Of a DNA stretch of 30,802 nucleotides, positions 8,538 to 17,474 are shown piece by piece (the first letter of the stretch is position 1; each line of letters starts with the position of its first letter). The stretch comes from Larix sibirica (taxonomy: Eukaryota > Streptophyta > Pinopsida > Pinales > Pinaceae), in the NCBI GenBank assembly GCA_004151065.3, contig NWUY0300013325.1, forward strand, positions 20,674 through 51,475. The letters are read 5' to 3'. The notes under the pieces are model-generated. The model made no database searches. It was not told the origin of the DNA and was given only the letters and a program-made list of their open reading frames with translations. A program made the translations under genes and the position numbers.

Positions 8538-9672
8538 TTTTTTTTCTCAGTCGACAATGATGCACATGCCAAATGTAAAGAATTATCATACAACTGACAC
8601 ATCAATGCAGATGAATGTGGATGGAAAATATTTAGGTGGATAGTCAACAATTAAATAAATACACAATGAAATGAATGAAAAGCAAATTAAAAGATTTGCA
8701 CACCCTATCACTTGGATATTTGCTACACCATTATCCATAAGAAAGGATGAAGGTTTCCAAGTGGGATAGGAAGTGAAAACATGATGAAATGCTTGCAACC
8801 ATGTCACAAATGTTTACCACCCTACATCATTTGATATGACCTAATAGAAAATAATGTTATTTTGTTGTGTGTCGAAAGCTAGAATAGTGTGCAAAGGATA
8901 TTGTCGCGCATAAGATTTCATGAATATAATAGTATAGATATATAACGTAAGTGTTGTCAATAAGGCCACTAGAAACAACCATTTCATGATTATATAATTC
9001 AACACAATAATGCCCTAGAAAAGCATTTCATCAATTCAAACTACAAAACAATAACACCTTCCTAGTAAGTTAAGCTACTACAGATGGACATTTCATGAAT
9101 TCAATATGCATAATATAACATAATAAGTAAATCCCCTTGAACAATAATATCAATGTAGAAATCTTACCACAAAAAATATATCGCCATGGTAATAAGGAGG
9201 ATATAAACCAAAATTCCTTGTATTTGTTTGTGCAAAAAGTAGAATCCATCACAAGGACACCGTTGTGGCCATGCCTAACAACATGCTCCACTTGCCATCT
9301 TATCATTATCCCTAGAATAAATGGATCTTGATTTAGTAAGAAAACATCCATCTCATTCTTTTCCACCAAATAATGGATGCTAATGGAATCTCCCCCGTGA
9401 ATCCAATACTGCAGGTCCTCAAATTGATTTCTTTGGTATAGGATGTCTCTTTTAGTTAGGAATGCATCTCTCCCCATTTCAAGTAAATTGTTATGGGTTT
9501 GTTTTGAACCAATCACATGAACATGCTTACCGTGTATCTTATTTGGAGAAACACCAACAAAAAAGAGCGATCCCAACCAATGTTTTACACATTTCAATAA
9601 ATGTATATGGTGAAGCCATCGTTGGTGTGCAATTGTAGGGTTATTTTGACCATGGAAAGGAAAACCATTCAT

Positions 9673-10239
9673 GTTCCCATGCCAAGAATATCATTGCTTG
9701 AAAGCATAAAATAACTTGTTAGATATTGGTGTTGAAATAACACAACATACAATGCATGCAAAATTGACAAAAGGCTCAAATTTACTGTCTTAAGCCAACA
9801 CCTTTTGATTTAAAGTGAGCATCCAATGACTTAGGGTTTCAACTTGACCCACTTGACACAAATATTTAGGTAAGAATCATGCTACAAGAAAAGAAGTTGG
9901 GGCATGAATATCGGAAGGCCTTATTTCTATATTTATCCATTCATTAGAGCTAGCTCACCCTTTTCAAATAGAGAGGCTAGTCTCCATACTGAACCACTGG
10001 ATTTTGAGCTCACAAAGACTAGTATCCTAATTATAGACAGAGAGTATCCATGCACACCTTGAAATTAAAACCCCATTCTTGACACTGTTAGATTAGGTTC
10101 AATCAACCTTAAGAGTGCCCCTTTATTAGTAAGGGATTGGGTTAGGTTGGCATGTGTCGTTGATATCGATCTTTTCGGTTTGGTTGGGCACCTCTTGTCT
10201 ATTCCCTAGCCCATTCAATTCATTCGATCCATACACAAT
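9673..10239. other. Non-coding stretch upstream of the MULE relic
   Basis: No ORF of note and no recognised element. A possible continuation of the transposase reading frame upstream of 9672 could not be followed. Confidence 0.3.
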
Positions 10240-10870
10240 ATATTAGAATACCTGACAAAATATATGGTTGATAACATCGACATAACATGCATAACATAAA
10301 AGTAAAATTATTTGATGGTTTTCAATTAAAAAACAAACCTTCCCAACATGTATCTCTGTATAATGTCAACATGGCCACGATGACAAACATAGAGAAATAG
10401 GTGGGATAATAACTATAATAACACTATAGTTAATGTGGGTTCCCACAGAATGCTAAGATTGACAATGAATAGACCTAGCATATATCTAGTTATAACGCTA
10501 GTATGGCATAAATTACACACATTACATAAAAAGGTAAGTATAATGCCATTGTAACATCATAATGCCTCTTCCTGACATGTATCTCTCTATAACTTTGTCA
10601 TGGATGCCATGGAAAACAAGGAGAAACATGTATGGTAATAACTATAATAACACTATATACAATGTGGGTTCCCACATAATACTAAGACTGACAAAGAATA
10701 AATTTGACTGTATTGTTAGTATGATGTAAATTACACGCATTACATAAAAAGGAAAGTATAACATTGATGAAATGTCATAACATTAGTATCTTGCATTACT
10801 AAACTTATCAACACATATCTCATTATAACATTGGTGTAATAACCATGACTTGTATAAGCCACAAAAACAT
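10240..10870. repeat. Tandem repeat, about 229-bp unit
   Basis: Two long copies begin at ACATGTATCTCT (10346 and 10575). Both carry AATAACTATAATAACACTAT, AATGTGGGTTCCCACA.AAT, CTAAGA(T/C)TGACAA(T/A)GAATA and ATTACATAAAAAGG(T/A)AAGTATAA in the same order. A third partial unit starts near 10811 (ACACATATCTC..TATAACATT), and the tail of another may precede 10340. Each copy contains the palindrome TGTGGGTTCCCACA or a close variant. Confidence 0.8.
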
Positions 10871-11301
10871 CATGAGTCTACTTACTTGGAATATTACAAG
10901 AATATAGGGCTTTTGCATCACCTAGATTCTTTGGATTTATGTTGACATTATACATAACCCTTGCTTTTTTATTTAACACAGTAAATTGATTCATTTTGTA
11001 GTTTGGATGGCTCAATTCTCATATTATGAAGTCTTTAAGACGTTCAAAAGGAATAATAATAGTTTGAACCTGAACATGCTTGCTCTAGAATAACTCCCAT
11101 GCCAAGTCTATTAAATCAAAGGAACCTTCTAGGAGTTCTTGTGGAATCACCCTAGTGACTATTATAGGAATTAATTAGGGTGTTTGTCGGGCCATGAGTA
11201 CTAATAGAGCTGATATGCAAACAAAGTTGTTATTTCTAATTCTATCATAGTGATAATTGGAACGTTGAATGCTAATAAATCATAGCACCATGAACAAATT
11301 G
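10871..11301. other. Non-coding stretch, nothing recognised
   Basis: AT-rich sequence with no ORF of useful length and no repeat that I can support. Confidence 0.3.
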
Positions 11302-11743
11302 CTAGAGTTCTATGGTAAGTTGGAAAATGTAATTGTCCGGAAGCATAATTAATTCTCTAGATCTACCTTTGGAAGTTGCAATAGGTGATATATCATCTAT
11401 GCCATCAATGCAAGGCGATTCAATGAAAAAATGCAAATAAGTTTTATTCTTTGGAATGAAAGTGACCCTCGTGCCCTTTAAATTCACAGTGCAGATGAAA
11501 TCTAACCAGAATTTTGAAATTCACATTACATTTGTGTCCTCTGCAAAAAAAAAATATATTATTTAATGCAATTTTGTGTTGCATCCTTGTGATGCATCTT
11601 GCAAAGCAACCCATTGTTTCCCCTGAAATCCCTATAATATGGAAAATATGAATTGAAAAAATCAGTCTCCAAGCAAGTAAATCCTCCAAATTGAAAAACC
11701 AACAAGTAAAGCACTTTGTGAGATCTGATAATGGAAATTTCAA
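11302..11743 (-). pseudogene. Unidentified coding-like fragment, possibly an upstream exon of the MULE relic
   Basis: Two overlapping minus-strand frames (11743-11444 and 11487-11302) contain peptide of good complexity. One has LEDLLAWRLIFSIHIFHIIG and GETMGCFARCITRMQHKIAL; the other has IPKNKTYLHFFIESPCIDGI and DDISPIATSKGRSRELIMLP. They would join by a frameshift near 11460-11490. The strand is that of the transposase to the left, so this could be an earlier exon or a captured host fragment. I do not recognise the family, and chance coding cannot be excluded. Confidence 0.3.
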
Positions 11744-12522
11744 GTAGGATATGTTAGTAGTTAGTGGATAATTAGTTGCATGTAGGGGGAGATAAATGGG
11801 AAATAAGTTGTTGTCAAATTAAAAACAATGGAGTCTTAGTAATCGCAAGCTCATAAATGGTCGACGTAGAGAAGAGCTCTCTTGCCTATGCTTAAAGGTC
11901 TCTCGCATATGCTAAAAAATCTACCATGATTGCATTGAATGTTTAGTCGACCATCACTTGGGGGTATGATCAATATAATTACCTATGTAGAGAATAAAAT
12001 ATTTTACTCGCGACGCCATTTCCTATAATCCATACTCGTGTTGCATCACCTACCAACGAGGATGGAAAATATGGTCTCGATAGGAATCCATGAGCATCCC
12101 AACATGATGCTAGTGTGGTGGGCACTAGATAGAAGGCCTAGTTGGCACCCAATGGGGACAATATTTATCCTTGTTCTTACTCACCCATATGGCTCATAGT
12201 ATATAGGCCCACTATCTATATATATCATAGTGGTTTCTATTTACTAGCATACTTATACCATACAAGAGGAATGCCGAAGGAAACCAATGGGTGTATATGA
12301 TGCAAAAATATATGATGTTCATTATTTTTGGATGGTAGGATACCTTTCTAGTCATGGAATGGAAAAGGTGTATGGCCATGATAAAGAGCAAAAATATTTG
12401 GGGAGTATGATGTGGGTGTTGGATAAAGATGATAAAAAATGGCCCTTTTTCTAGCGAAGTTCTTAGCTATGAATCTACTAAAAAATTGAGTGCTCAACAT
12501 AGTTCCATGGGTCACAATTTAA
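11744..12522. other. Non-coding stretch, nothing recognised
   Basis: No gene. A short inverted pair, ATGGTCGAC near 11857 and GTCGACCAT near 11944, is within chance expectation for this length. Confidence 0.3.
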
Positions 12523-12601
12523 AGGGCATAGTTCTGCCATTCCTCATTGGTTCAAAACCCAAAACCTCATAAAATATATAAACAGTGCAGAACTATGCCC
12601 T
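12523..12601. repeat. Perfect 15-bp inverted repeat with 49-bp loop
   Basis: AGGGCATAGTTCTGC at 12523-12537 is the exact reverse complement of GCAGAACTATGCCCT at 12587-12601. Flanking bases on both sides of the arms do not pair. It could be a very short MITE-like remnant or a hairpin; no terminal duplication is evident. Confidence 0.8.
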
Positions 12602-12942
12602 CTCTAGAATTTTTTCTTCATTGGATTTAACAAAAATGAAGTTTTCCACACCGTTTTGGATAATTCATATATTGTGTTGTATGAGGCGAGTTATCAAAAT
12701 TTAAAGAATATATACAATGAATATGATATAGCATGATTCTTTGGCATTTTGGAGAGATTCCCACTCACAAACATGTTCATTGTTTGACAGAGGATGAATG
12801 ACAATCCACAGGAGAAGCAACTAATAAGAGACACAAGGGTAGTAGAGGATGCATGGCCTTTGGCATATGTCACAAAGATTTGATGAATAAATGGGTGCCA
12901 CATGACACAAAATTCTTTGTAGCAATTTCAACATTTTTAATT
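12602..12942. other. Non-coding stretch, nothing recognised
   Basis: AT-rich DNA. The 69-codon minus-strand ORF at 12694-12903 has no recognisable motif. Confidence 0.25.
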
Positions 12943-13305
12943 TTAATGGAATTCTAAAATTTCACCCCCATCAGAAGTTTCCAAGGTCCAAACCCTATGT
13001 ATAGCCTTAGTGATGGTTTGAAATATAAATTATAGCAACAAATAATGGACAATATTTAAATTCACTTCAACCCCACTAAGCAATTCAAGCATAAGGATAC
13101 TAGACATATGCCAACAAGTTTCAACCTTTAGGGAACACTTTTCTAATCATAAACCAAATTTAAAATCACTTTAGTTACTATAGATTTATAGCAATAAATC
13201 TACCCTATAATTTTCAAGATATTTGTCGAATCACTCAACAATTTCAGCCCTTAAAATGTCAAATAAGCATGAAAAATAAGTGTTGGAAATTACCCAATCC
13301 AGAAG
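12943..13305. repeat. Long direct repeat, left copy (partner 15830-16178)
   Basis: Over about 345 bp it aligns with 15830-16178. Shared blocks include TCCAAACCCTATG, AATTCACTTC, AAGTTTCAACC followed by TTAGGGAACACTTTTC, AAAATCACTTTA, AATCACTCAACAATTTCA and AATAAGTGTTGGAAATTACC. Divergence is substantial but order is fully kept. The region between the copies is about 2.5 kb. The ends lack convincing TG...CA termini, so calling them LTRs would be speculative. Confidence 0.78.
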
Positions 13306-13363
13306 ACAATGCAAGTTGAAAATCAAATCTATAATTGCATAAGCATTGGAGAGTTGAAATCCT

Positions 13364-13387
13364 CACACACACACACACACACACACA
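13364..13387. repeat. (CA)n microsatellite
   Basis: About 12 uninterrupted CA dinucleotides immediately left of the large near-palindrome. Confidence 0.95.
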
Positions 13388-13517
13388 ATGGGGGAGTTGA
13401 TTGATTGACTAGGAGAGGTACATGTAATTCATATATATGTGTGTGTATATACATATACACATATACACATATATAGATATATATGTATATATGTATACAT
13501 ATACATACATACATACA

Positions 13518-13549
<32 letters not shown>

Positions 13550-13695
13550 CATACATATATATGTGTATGTATATGTATACATATATACATATATATGTAT
13601 ATATACATATATAAGTATAAATGTATACATATATACATATATATGAAGTACATGTACCTCTCCTAGTCAATCAATTGACTCCACCATTGTGTACA
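13381..13695. repeat. Near-palindrome of about 315 bp with microsatellite core
   Basis: The left arm (about 13381-13439) and right arm (about 13636-13695) are inverted copies over some 59 bp with only a handful of mismatches. Both contain TTGACTAGGAGAGGTACATG or its complement and end in TTCATATATATG against CATATATATGAA. The loop is alternating TATA/TACA sequence, itself partly self-complementary, with a run of about ten ACAT tetranucleotides near 13501-13545. The whole can fold as one hairpin or cruciform. ORFs of Tyr, Ile, Cys, His and Thr on both strands come from the repeat and are not genes. It resembles a foldback element whose centre expanded as a microsatellite. Confidence 0.85.
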
Positions 13696-15029
13696 CACAA
13701 TGAGTTAGACAACAAGTTGACTAGATTATTAGCCTCATATGTAAGATCACCATGGAAACACTCTAACCAAGGTCAAGCACCCACCCAAACTGAGCCATCC
13801 ATATGTATGTGAATAATTTCCAAGGGAAAAGGAGACGTAATGTTCTCCTACTAAGGTGAAAACAATTTTGGAGAAACTACAAAGGATAACACCCCCTCTT
13901 TACAAGAAAAGTGTTTTTTGTAACACCCATCAACTGTCTCTAAAATTGAAACTTGTAACTCAAATGCCTAAAAAAAATGAAAGAACACCCTCCATCACGA
14001 TATAACACCATATCTACTCTCTAAGAGTCACAACCATAAGTACAGGTCTATCACCTCAACAATGAAACAATCACTGCTCACAAAGGTGTGTCTCTCTCTA
14101 AGAAATCAACCAATTAATTTACAACTCGAGATCTAGATGGTGAACACGAAAGAGGAATATAATAAGGTAAATTGGTTTACACTATCAAACCAAGCTACTC
14201 CTTCTTCCCCTCTGCTAGGGCATCCAAAAGAACAACAACCATCTGTGAAATTAAAGGAACATAACCTTAGACAAGTACTTCCTATTGAACTTGGAAATCA
14301 CTCTAAAATGAGAAAGACATCAACAACTTGTCAAAATCCCAATATCCCATCATGATTAAATTTCCTCTAGCACCACATATAGAGCTCATCGGGACATCCT
14401 ACAAAGATAACCATGTCACCATACAATACCAAGACAAGTGGATCAGATCCATCAAAGCACAAGATAAAAGTTGCATACATCTCAACTAATAGATCTTGAA
14501 GTATCAAGCTCGAGGTAAAACAATTACAACAAAAAAAGAATCATAATCAAATGTGAACATAAGAATCCCTATTGTGCACCTCTAAATTGGTAGCAACTGA
14601 AGCATCAACCCCATCACTGTTAACTCCCTCTATATAAGAAAGTCTTGAAGAAAAAGTAACATCAAGGTTAACTCCATCTATCTTAGGGAATCCAACAAGC
14701 ATTTCCTTAGTAGTCATCACAAATCTCCACAACTATAAGCTTAGAATCAATCACTGATTCCATCACCATTGGTACAAATGCACAAGATCACCAATAGCTT
14801 AACATCACACTAGTTATCATATCCATGAATAATCTCTCCACAACAGTACATGGTCACACAACCAATACTATCCCTAAGGGATAAAGTTGGAAGTTCCCTC
14901 CATTTACAACAATCATTGAAGCTAAGGAAGGTCACCATCACAAATAAACCAATAATCATAAATCTATCATCAAATCAATCAATACATCTTGAGCTCCAAA
15001 AATCAGCAAACAATCAAATGGTAAAACAC
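13696..15029. other. Long non-coding stretch, nothing recognised
   Basis: Compositionally A- and C-rich on the plus strand, with short ORFs (14137-14355 plus, 14547-14732 minus, 14850-15071 plus) lacking motifs. It may be the interior of a non-autonomous element framed by the direct repeats, but no primer binding site or polypurine tract was found. Confidence 0.3.
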
Positions 15030-15660
15030 ACGTATCACATGCATCAATCCACTCCAATCGCTACTATATAATGGGAAAAATCAATCACCTATCACACGCC
15101 TTCTTAGGTATCAAACCCATTGAAATATATGCCACATACTAGCCATCAATGAAGAGGATCTTCCACTTATCATAATTGCAAACACACTAGCACTTACTAG
15201 AACAAATCAACAACCCATTGCATGTCCGCTTCAACATCTCACTTGCTAAGAATAAACCCATGCCATCATAAATGAAGAGGATCTTCCACTTATCATAATT
15301 GAAAACACATTGGCACTTAATAGAACAAATCAACAACCTATTGCAGGTCCTCTTCGACATCTCACTTGCTAAAATTAAACCCATGCCATCATAAATGAAG
15401 TAGAACACACTGCTATCCATTAAAACAAATCAATCACTTATCACGTCTTCATGGGCATCTTACCCACTGCAAATAAATCTATACCAACTAATAATCACAT
15501 ATATCTACCACTTATCATATGTGAAAACATACTAGCAATCCCTAGAACAAATCAACCACCTATAATAGGTCCTCCAGATCACACCTGTTGAAATTAAATC
15601 CATAACAACAATCCATGTAGTAGTTCTATCACCCATCATAGATGGAAACATACTCTCATC
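15030..15660. repeat. Satellite-like tandem array, 123-bp unit
   Basis: The motif ATGAAG recurs at 15149, 15272 and 15395, a strict 123-bp period. The two best units share GAAGAGGATCTTCCACTTAT, AGAACAAATCAACAACC, CATCTCACTTGCTAA and AAACCCATGCCATCATAAAT with few differences. More diverged units extend left to about 15030 and right to about 15660 (for example AGAACAAATCAACCACCTAT near 15543). Since 123 is a multiple of three, a repetitive minus-strand ORF (15420-15187) stays open; it is a by-product. Confidence 0.85.
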
Positions 15661-15829
15661 ACAAGAGAAACTAGGGGTTACAACACATCAAATCATCTCA
15701 TGGGTGCAAGTGCTCATCTAAGGCACACTTTGGGTTCAACACCAAACAACCTCTCCCTAGTCCAACAACTAAAATACCAACTCCCTCTTTACCAAGAGAG
15801 CGATCTCAACCACAAAATGTCTAAAAAAA

Positions 15830-16178
15830 TGTAGAAATTTAATTTCACCTCATACTAGAGATTTCCTAGATCCAAACCCTATGAATATCCATCCCTAGGA
15901 TTGATCTTAAATATGAATGACAACATCAGACAATAGACAATACTTGAATTCACTTCTACCCCAATCTACATGGCATTTTAAGAGTAAGGATACCTAGAAT
16001 ATGTCAAGAAGTTTCAACCCTTAGGGAACACTTTTCCAAGCATAAACTAGATCTAAAATCACTTTAAATATTGTGGATTATATTCAAGATGTTTGTCAAA
16101 TCACTCAACAATTTCAACCTTTAATATGTCAAAGCAACATAAACAATAAGTGTTGGAAATTACCAAATCAAGATTCCA
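15830..16178. repeat. Long direct repeat, right copy (partner 12943-13305)
   Basis: Aligned blocks are described at the left copy. Homology between the copies ends just after TGTTGGAAATTACC(C/A)AATC, at about 13303 and 16172. Beyond this point the right copy passes directly into Ty3/gypsy coding sequence, so this end is cut by an insertion or recombination junction. Confidence 0.78.
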
Positions 16179-16870
16179 ACCCCATGTACCATATTCTAAC
16201 TCGTCAGGTACTGGGGGGGAAATATTCTCGTTGGATTGTCATTCTCCAAGAGTTTGATTTGGAATTTTCTAAGTCCAACTTGAAGAAGTCTTTGGCTTTT
16301 TCCGAGCTTATCTGCGATCTTCCCTGTACTAATGGTGAATCTGAGCGCATCGACTCCCTTCCAGATGAGTCACTGTTTCTCATTAGTACGTCTGAATTGT
16401 GGTATAGAGACATTGTTTTGTATCTCCAGACCCAACGCTTTCAACCCAAATTATCTCGTGACGACCGTTGTCGAATCCGCCACCATGCGAAATATTACCT
16501 TATCGTCAATGAGACTTTATATCTCCGCGGTATCGATTCCATTTTACGACGATTCCTAACACACGAGGAGGCTGAACGTGTTCTAAATGGCTGTCACTCT
16601 GGAGCATGTGGCAGTCATCTCTCTGGGATGGTTACAACCCAAAATATTTTATGTGATGGATACTTCTGGCCTTCCATTTTCAAATATTGTATGGAATCCA
16701 TTAAGAATTGTCCCCCTTGCCAAGTTTTTTATCCCAAAAAGCACACTCATCCTGCTCCATTACATCCAGTTATTGTCGTCGTAACTTTTGCAAAACGGGG
16801 CATTGATTTCATGCATTGTAATCCTACCTCAACGAGGGAGCATGGTTATGTTATTGTCTCTGTTGANAGA
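16179..16870 (+). pseudogene. Ty3/gypsy pol fragment: end of RNase H, integrase zinc finger and start of core
   Basis: Recognisable coding begins near 16196 with LTRQVLGGKYSRWIVILQEF and DLEFSKSNLKKSLAFSEL, the end of the reverse-transcriptase-linked RNase H domain. A linker with FLISTSELWYRDIVLYLQTQ follows. The integrase HHCC finger has His175 and His182 (CHSGACGSHLS) and Cys213 and Cys216 (CPPC) of the ORF starting at 16073, all four ligands kept. The core opens with GIDFMHCNPTS, where Asp245 is the first catalytic residue, then the match stops at about 16866 beside an ambiguous base. The remaining core, with the other Asp and the Glu, is absent. The upstream part of the 270-codon ORF is direct-repeat sequence read through by chance. 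The sequence is close to plant Tat-type gypsy pol. Confidence 0.85.
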
Positions 16871-16920
16871 CCTTGTCTCGACTAGACTAGGTGAAATTAA
16901 TGAGGACCTGAATTTCAATC

Positions 16921-17364
16921 AAGTCTTGGGAACTGGTATGTGATGAGGTGGCTCGTATGACAGAAAAGGGCCAAAATATTTGTGCCATGAAATGGATGCT
17001 AATAGATGATCACATGGAGAGTATGGGTATGCTGGTCTTTGCTGAGTTGGCAGAGTCCGTGCCAGCCAACTTAAGAATTACTGAAGTGGATGAACACAGG
17101 GACCAAACTGCAGACATGATTTGGGATGCTAGTCATCTGGATATTTCCTCGTTCAAACTATTTATTTCAACCCCAAGTAAATTGGAAGCCACATTGCAAG
17201 GGTTCCTTAACTCTTGGTCCAAGATCTGTAGCAAGGAAATTAGATCCTACATGTGTAAAGCGCAATTGCAGTTAGAACGTGCCAACTATCCTTATGTAAC
17301 CGAGATGTGGAATATATATGCTGAATGGAAATATTATTTGACAAATCGGGATCAGGGTAGTTAG
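16921..17364 (+). CDS. Unidentified ORF within the gypsy fragment
   Basis: An open frame of 138 codons from the ATG at 16948 to TAG, extendable upstream to about 16921 (SWELVCDEVAR). It has good amino acid complexity and no repeats: acidic N-terminal half (GMLVFAELAESVP, ITEVDEHRDQTADMIWDASH), then a basic, helix-like second half (STPSKLEATLQGFLNSWSKI, KAQLQLERANYPYVTEMWNI). No signal peptide, membrane span or zinc site is visible. It sits between truncated integrase and a polypurine tract, so it may be an extra retroelement ORF or a captured host gene fragment joined at about 16870-16920. I do not recognise the family. Intactness in such decayed surroundings makes it notable. Confidence 0.5.
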   Translation, partial: KSWELVCDEVARMTEKGQNICAMKWMLIDDHMESMGMLVFAELAESVPANLRITEVDEHRDQTADMIWDASHLDISSFKLFISTPSKLEATLQGFLNSWSKICSKEIRSYMCKAQLQLERANYPYVTEMWNIYAEWKYYLTNRDQGS

Positions 17365-17449
17365 TATATCTTGCTTATATGCAGGGGGTTTAACCTTCTT
17401 TTGTGGATCTGTTGTTATCAACTGAATTTTATTTATTTTGATCCCTTGA

Positions 17450-17474
17450 GGAAAGAATGGAGGTGGGGGGACAC
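17450..17474 (+). promoter_or_regulatory. Putative polypurine tract
   Basis: The purine-rich run GAAAGAATGGAGGTGGGGGG, followed by ACAC, directly precedes TGTTGAATTG, the expected layout for the plus-strand primer of an LTR retrotransposon followed by its 3' LTR. Supported by position downstream of gypsy pol; not proven because the LTR partner is not in view. Confidence 0.5.

Larger units (their letters stand above)
7395..9672 (-). pseudogene. MULE-type (FAR1/FRS-like) transposase, fragmented
   Basis: Three minus-strand segments in order match a plant MULE transposase. First (9672-9070): HNNLLEMGRDAFLTKRDI, then DPFILGIMIRWQVEHVVRHG, then VMDSTFCTNKYK, whose Asp (residue 143) fits the first catalytic Asp of the DDE transposase. 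Second (about 8906-8586): QYPLHTILAFDTQQN, then after two in-frame stops TWLQAFHHVFTSYPTWKP and SSFLMDNGVANIQVI, the region holding the second Asp. Third (about 7685-7395): a SWIM zinc finger, CECSDVKRGDICKH, exact spacing Cys-X-Cys-X8-Cys-X-His. Homology stops after KYK at about 9217 and resumes near 8906; a GTAAG-type donor near 9167 allows an intron. A 107-bp duplication (8324-8537) lies in the coding path. No terminal inverted repeats were identified. Inactive; a host FAR1-type pseudogene is less likely but not excluded. Confidence 0.75.

Noticed and set aside
7395-9672. An intact host FAR1/FRS transcription factor gene
   Set aside because: In-frame stops near 8850 and 8820 and a frame-shifting duplication break the coding path, and AT-rich repeats fill the gaps.
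13329-13670. Five overlapping ORFs of 69 to 113 codons on both strands with Tyr/Ile/Cys/His/Thr repeats
   Set aside because: They are translations of the CA, TA and ACAT microsatellites and the palindrome arms, open in several frames at once.
15187-15420. Repeat-containing protein of 77 codons on the minus strand
   Set aside because: It is the 123-bp satellite unit read in a frame that stays open because the unit length is divisible by three.
15030-15660. CRISPR-like array of repeats
   Set aside because: Units of 123 bp are contiguous with no short repeat and unique spacer pattern, and the sequence is from a plant nucleus.
12943-16178. Calling the 345-bp direct repeats LTRs
   Set aside because: No TG...CA ends, primer binding site, polypurine tract or target-site duplication could be shown; kept as direct repeats only.
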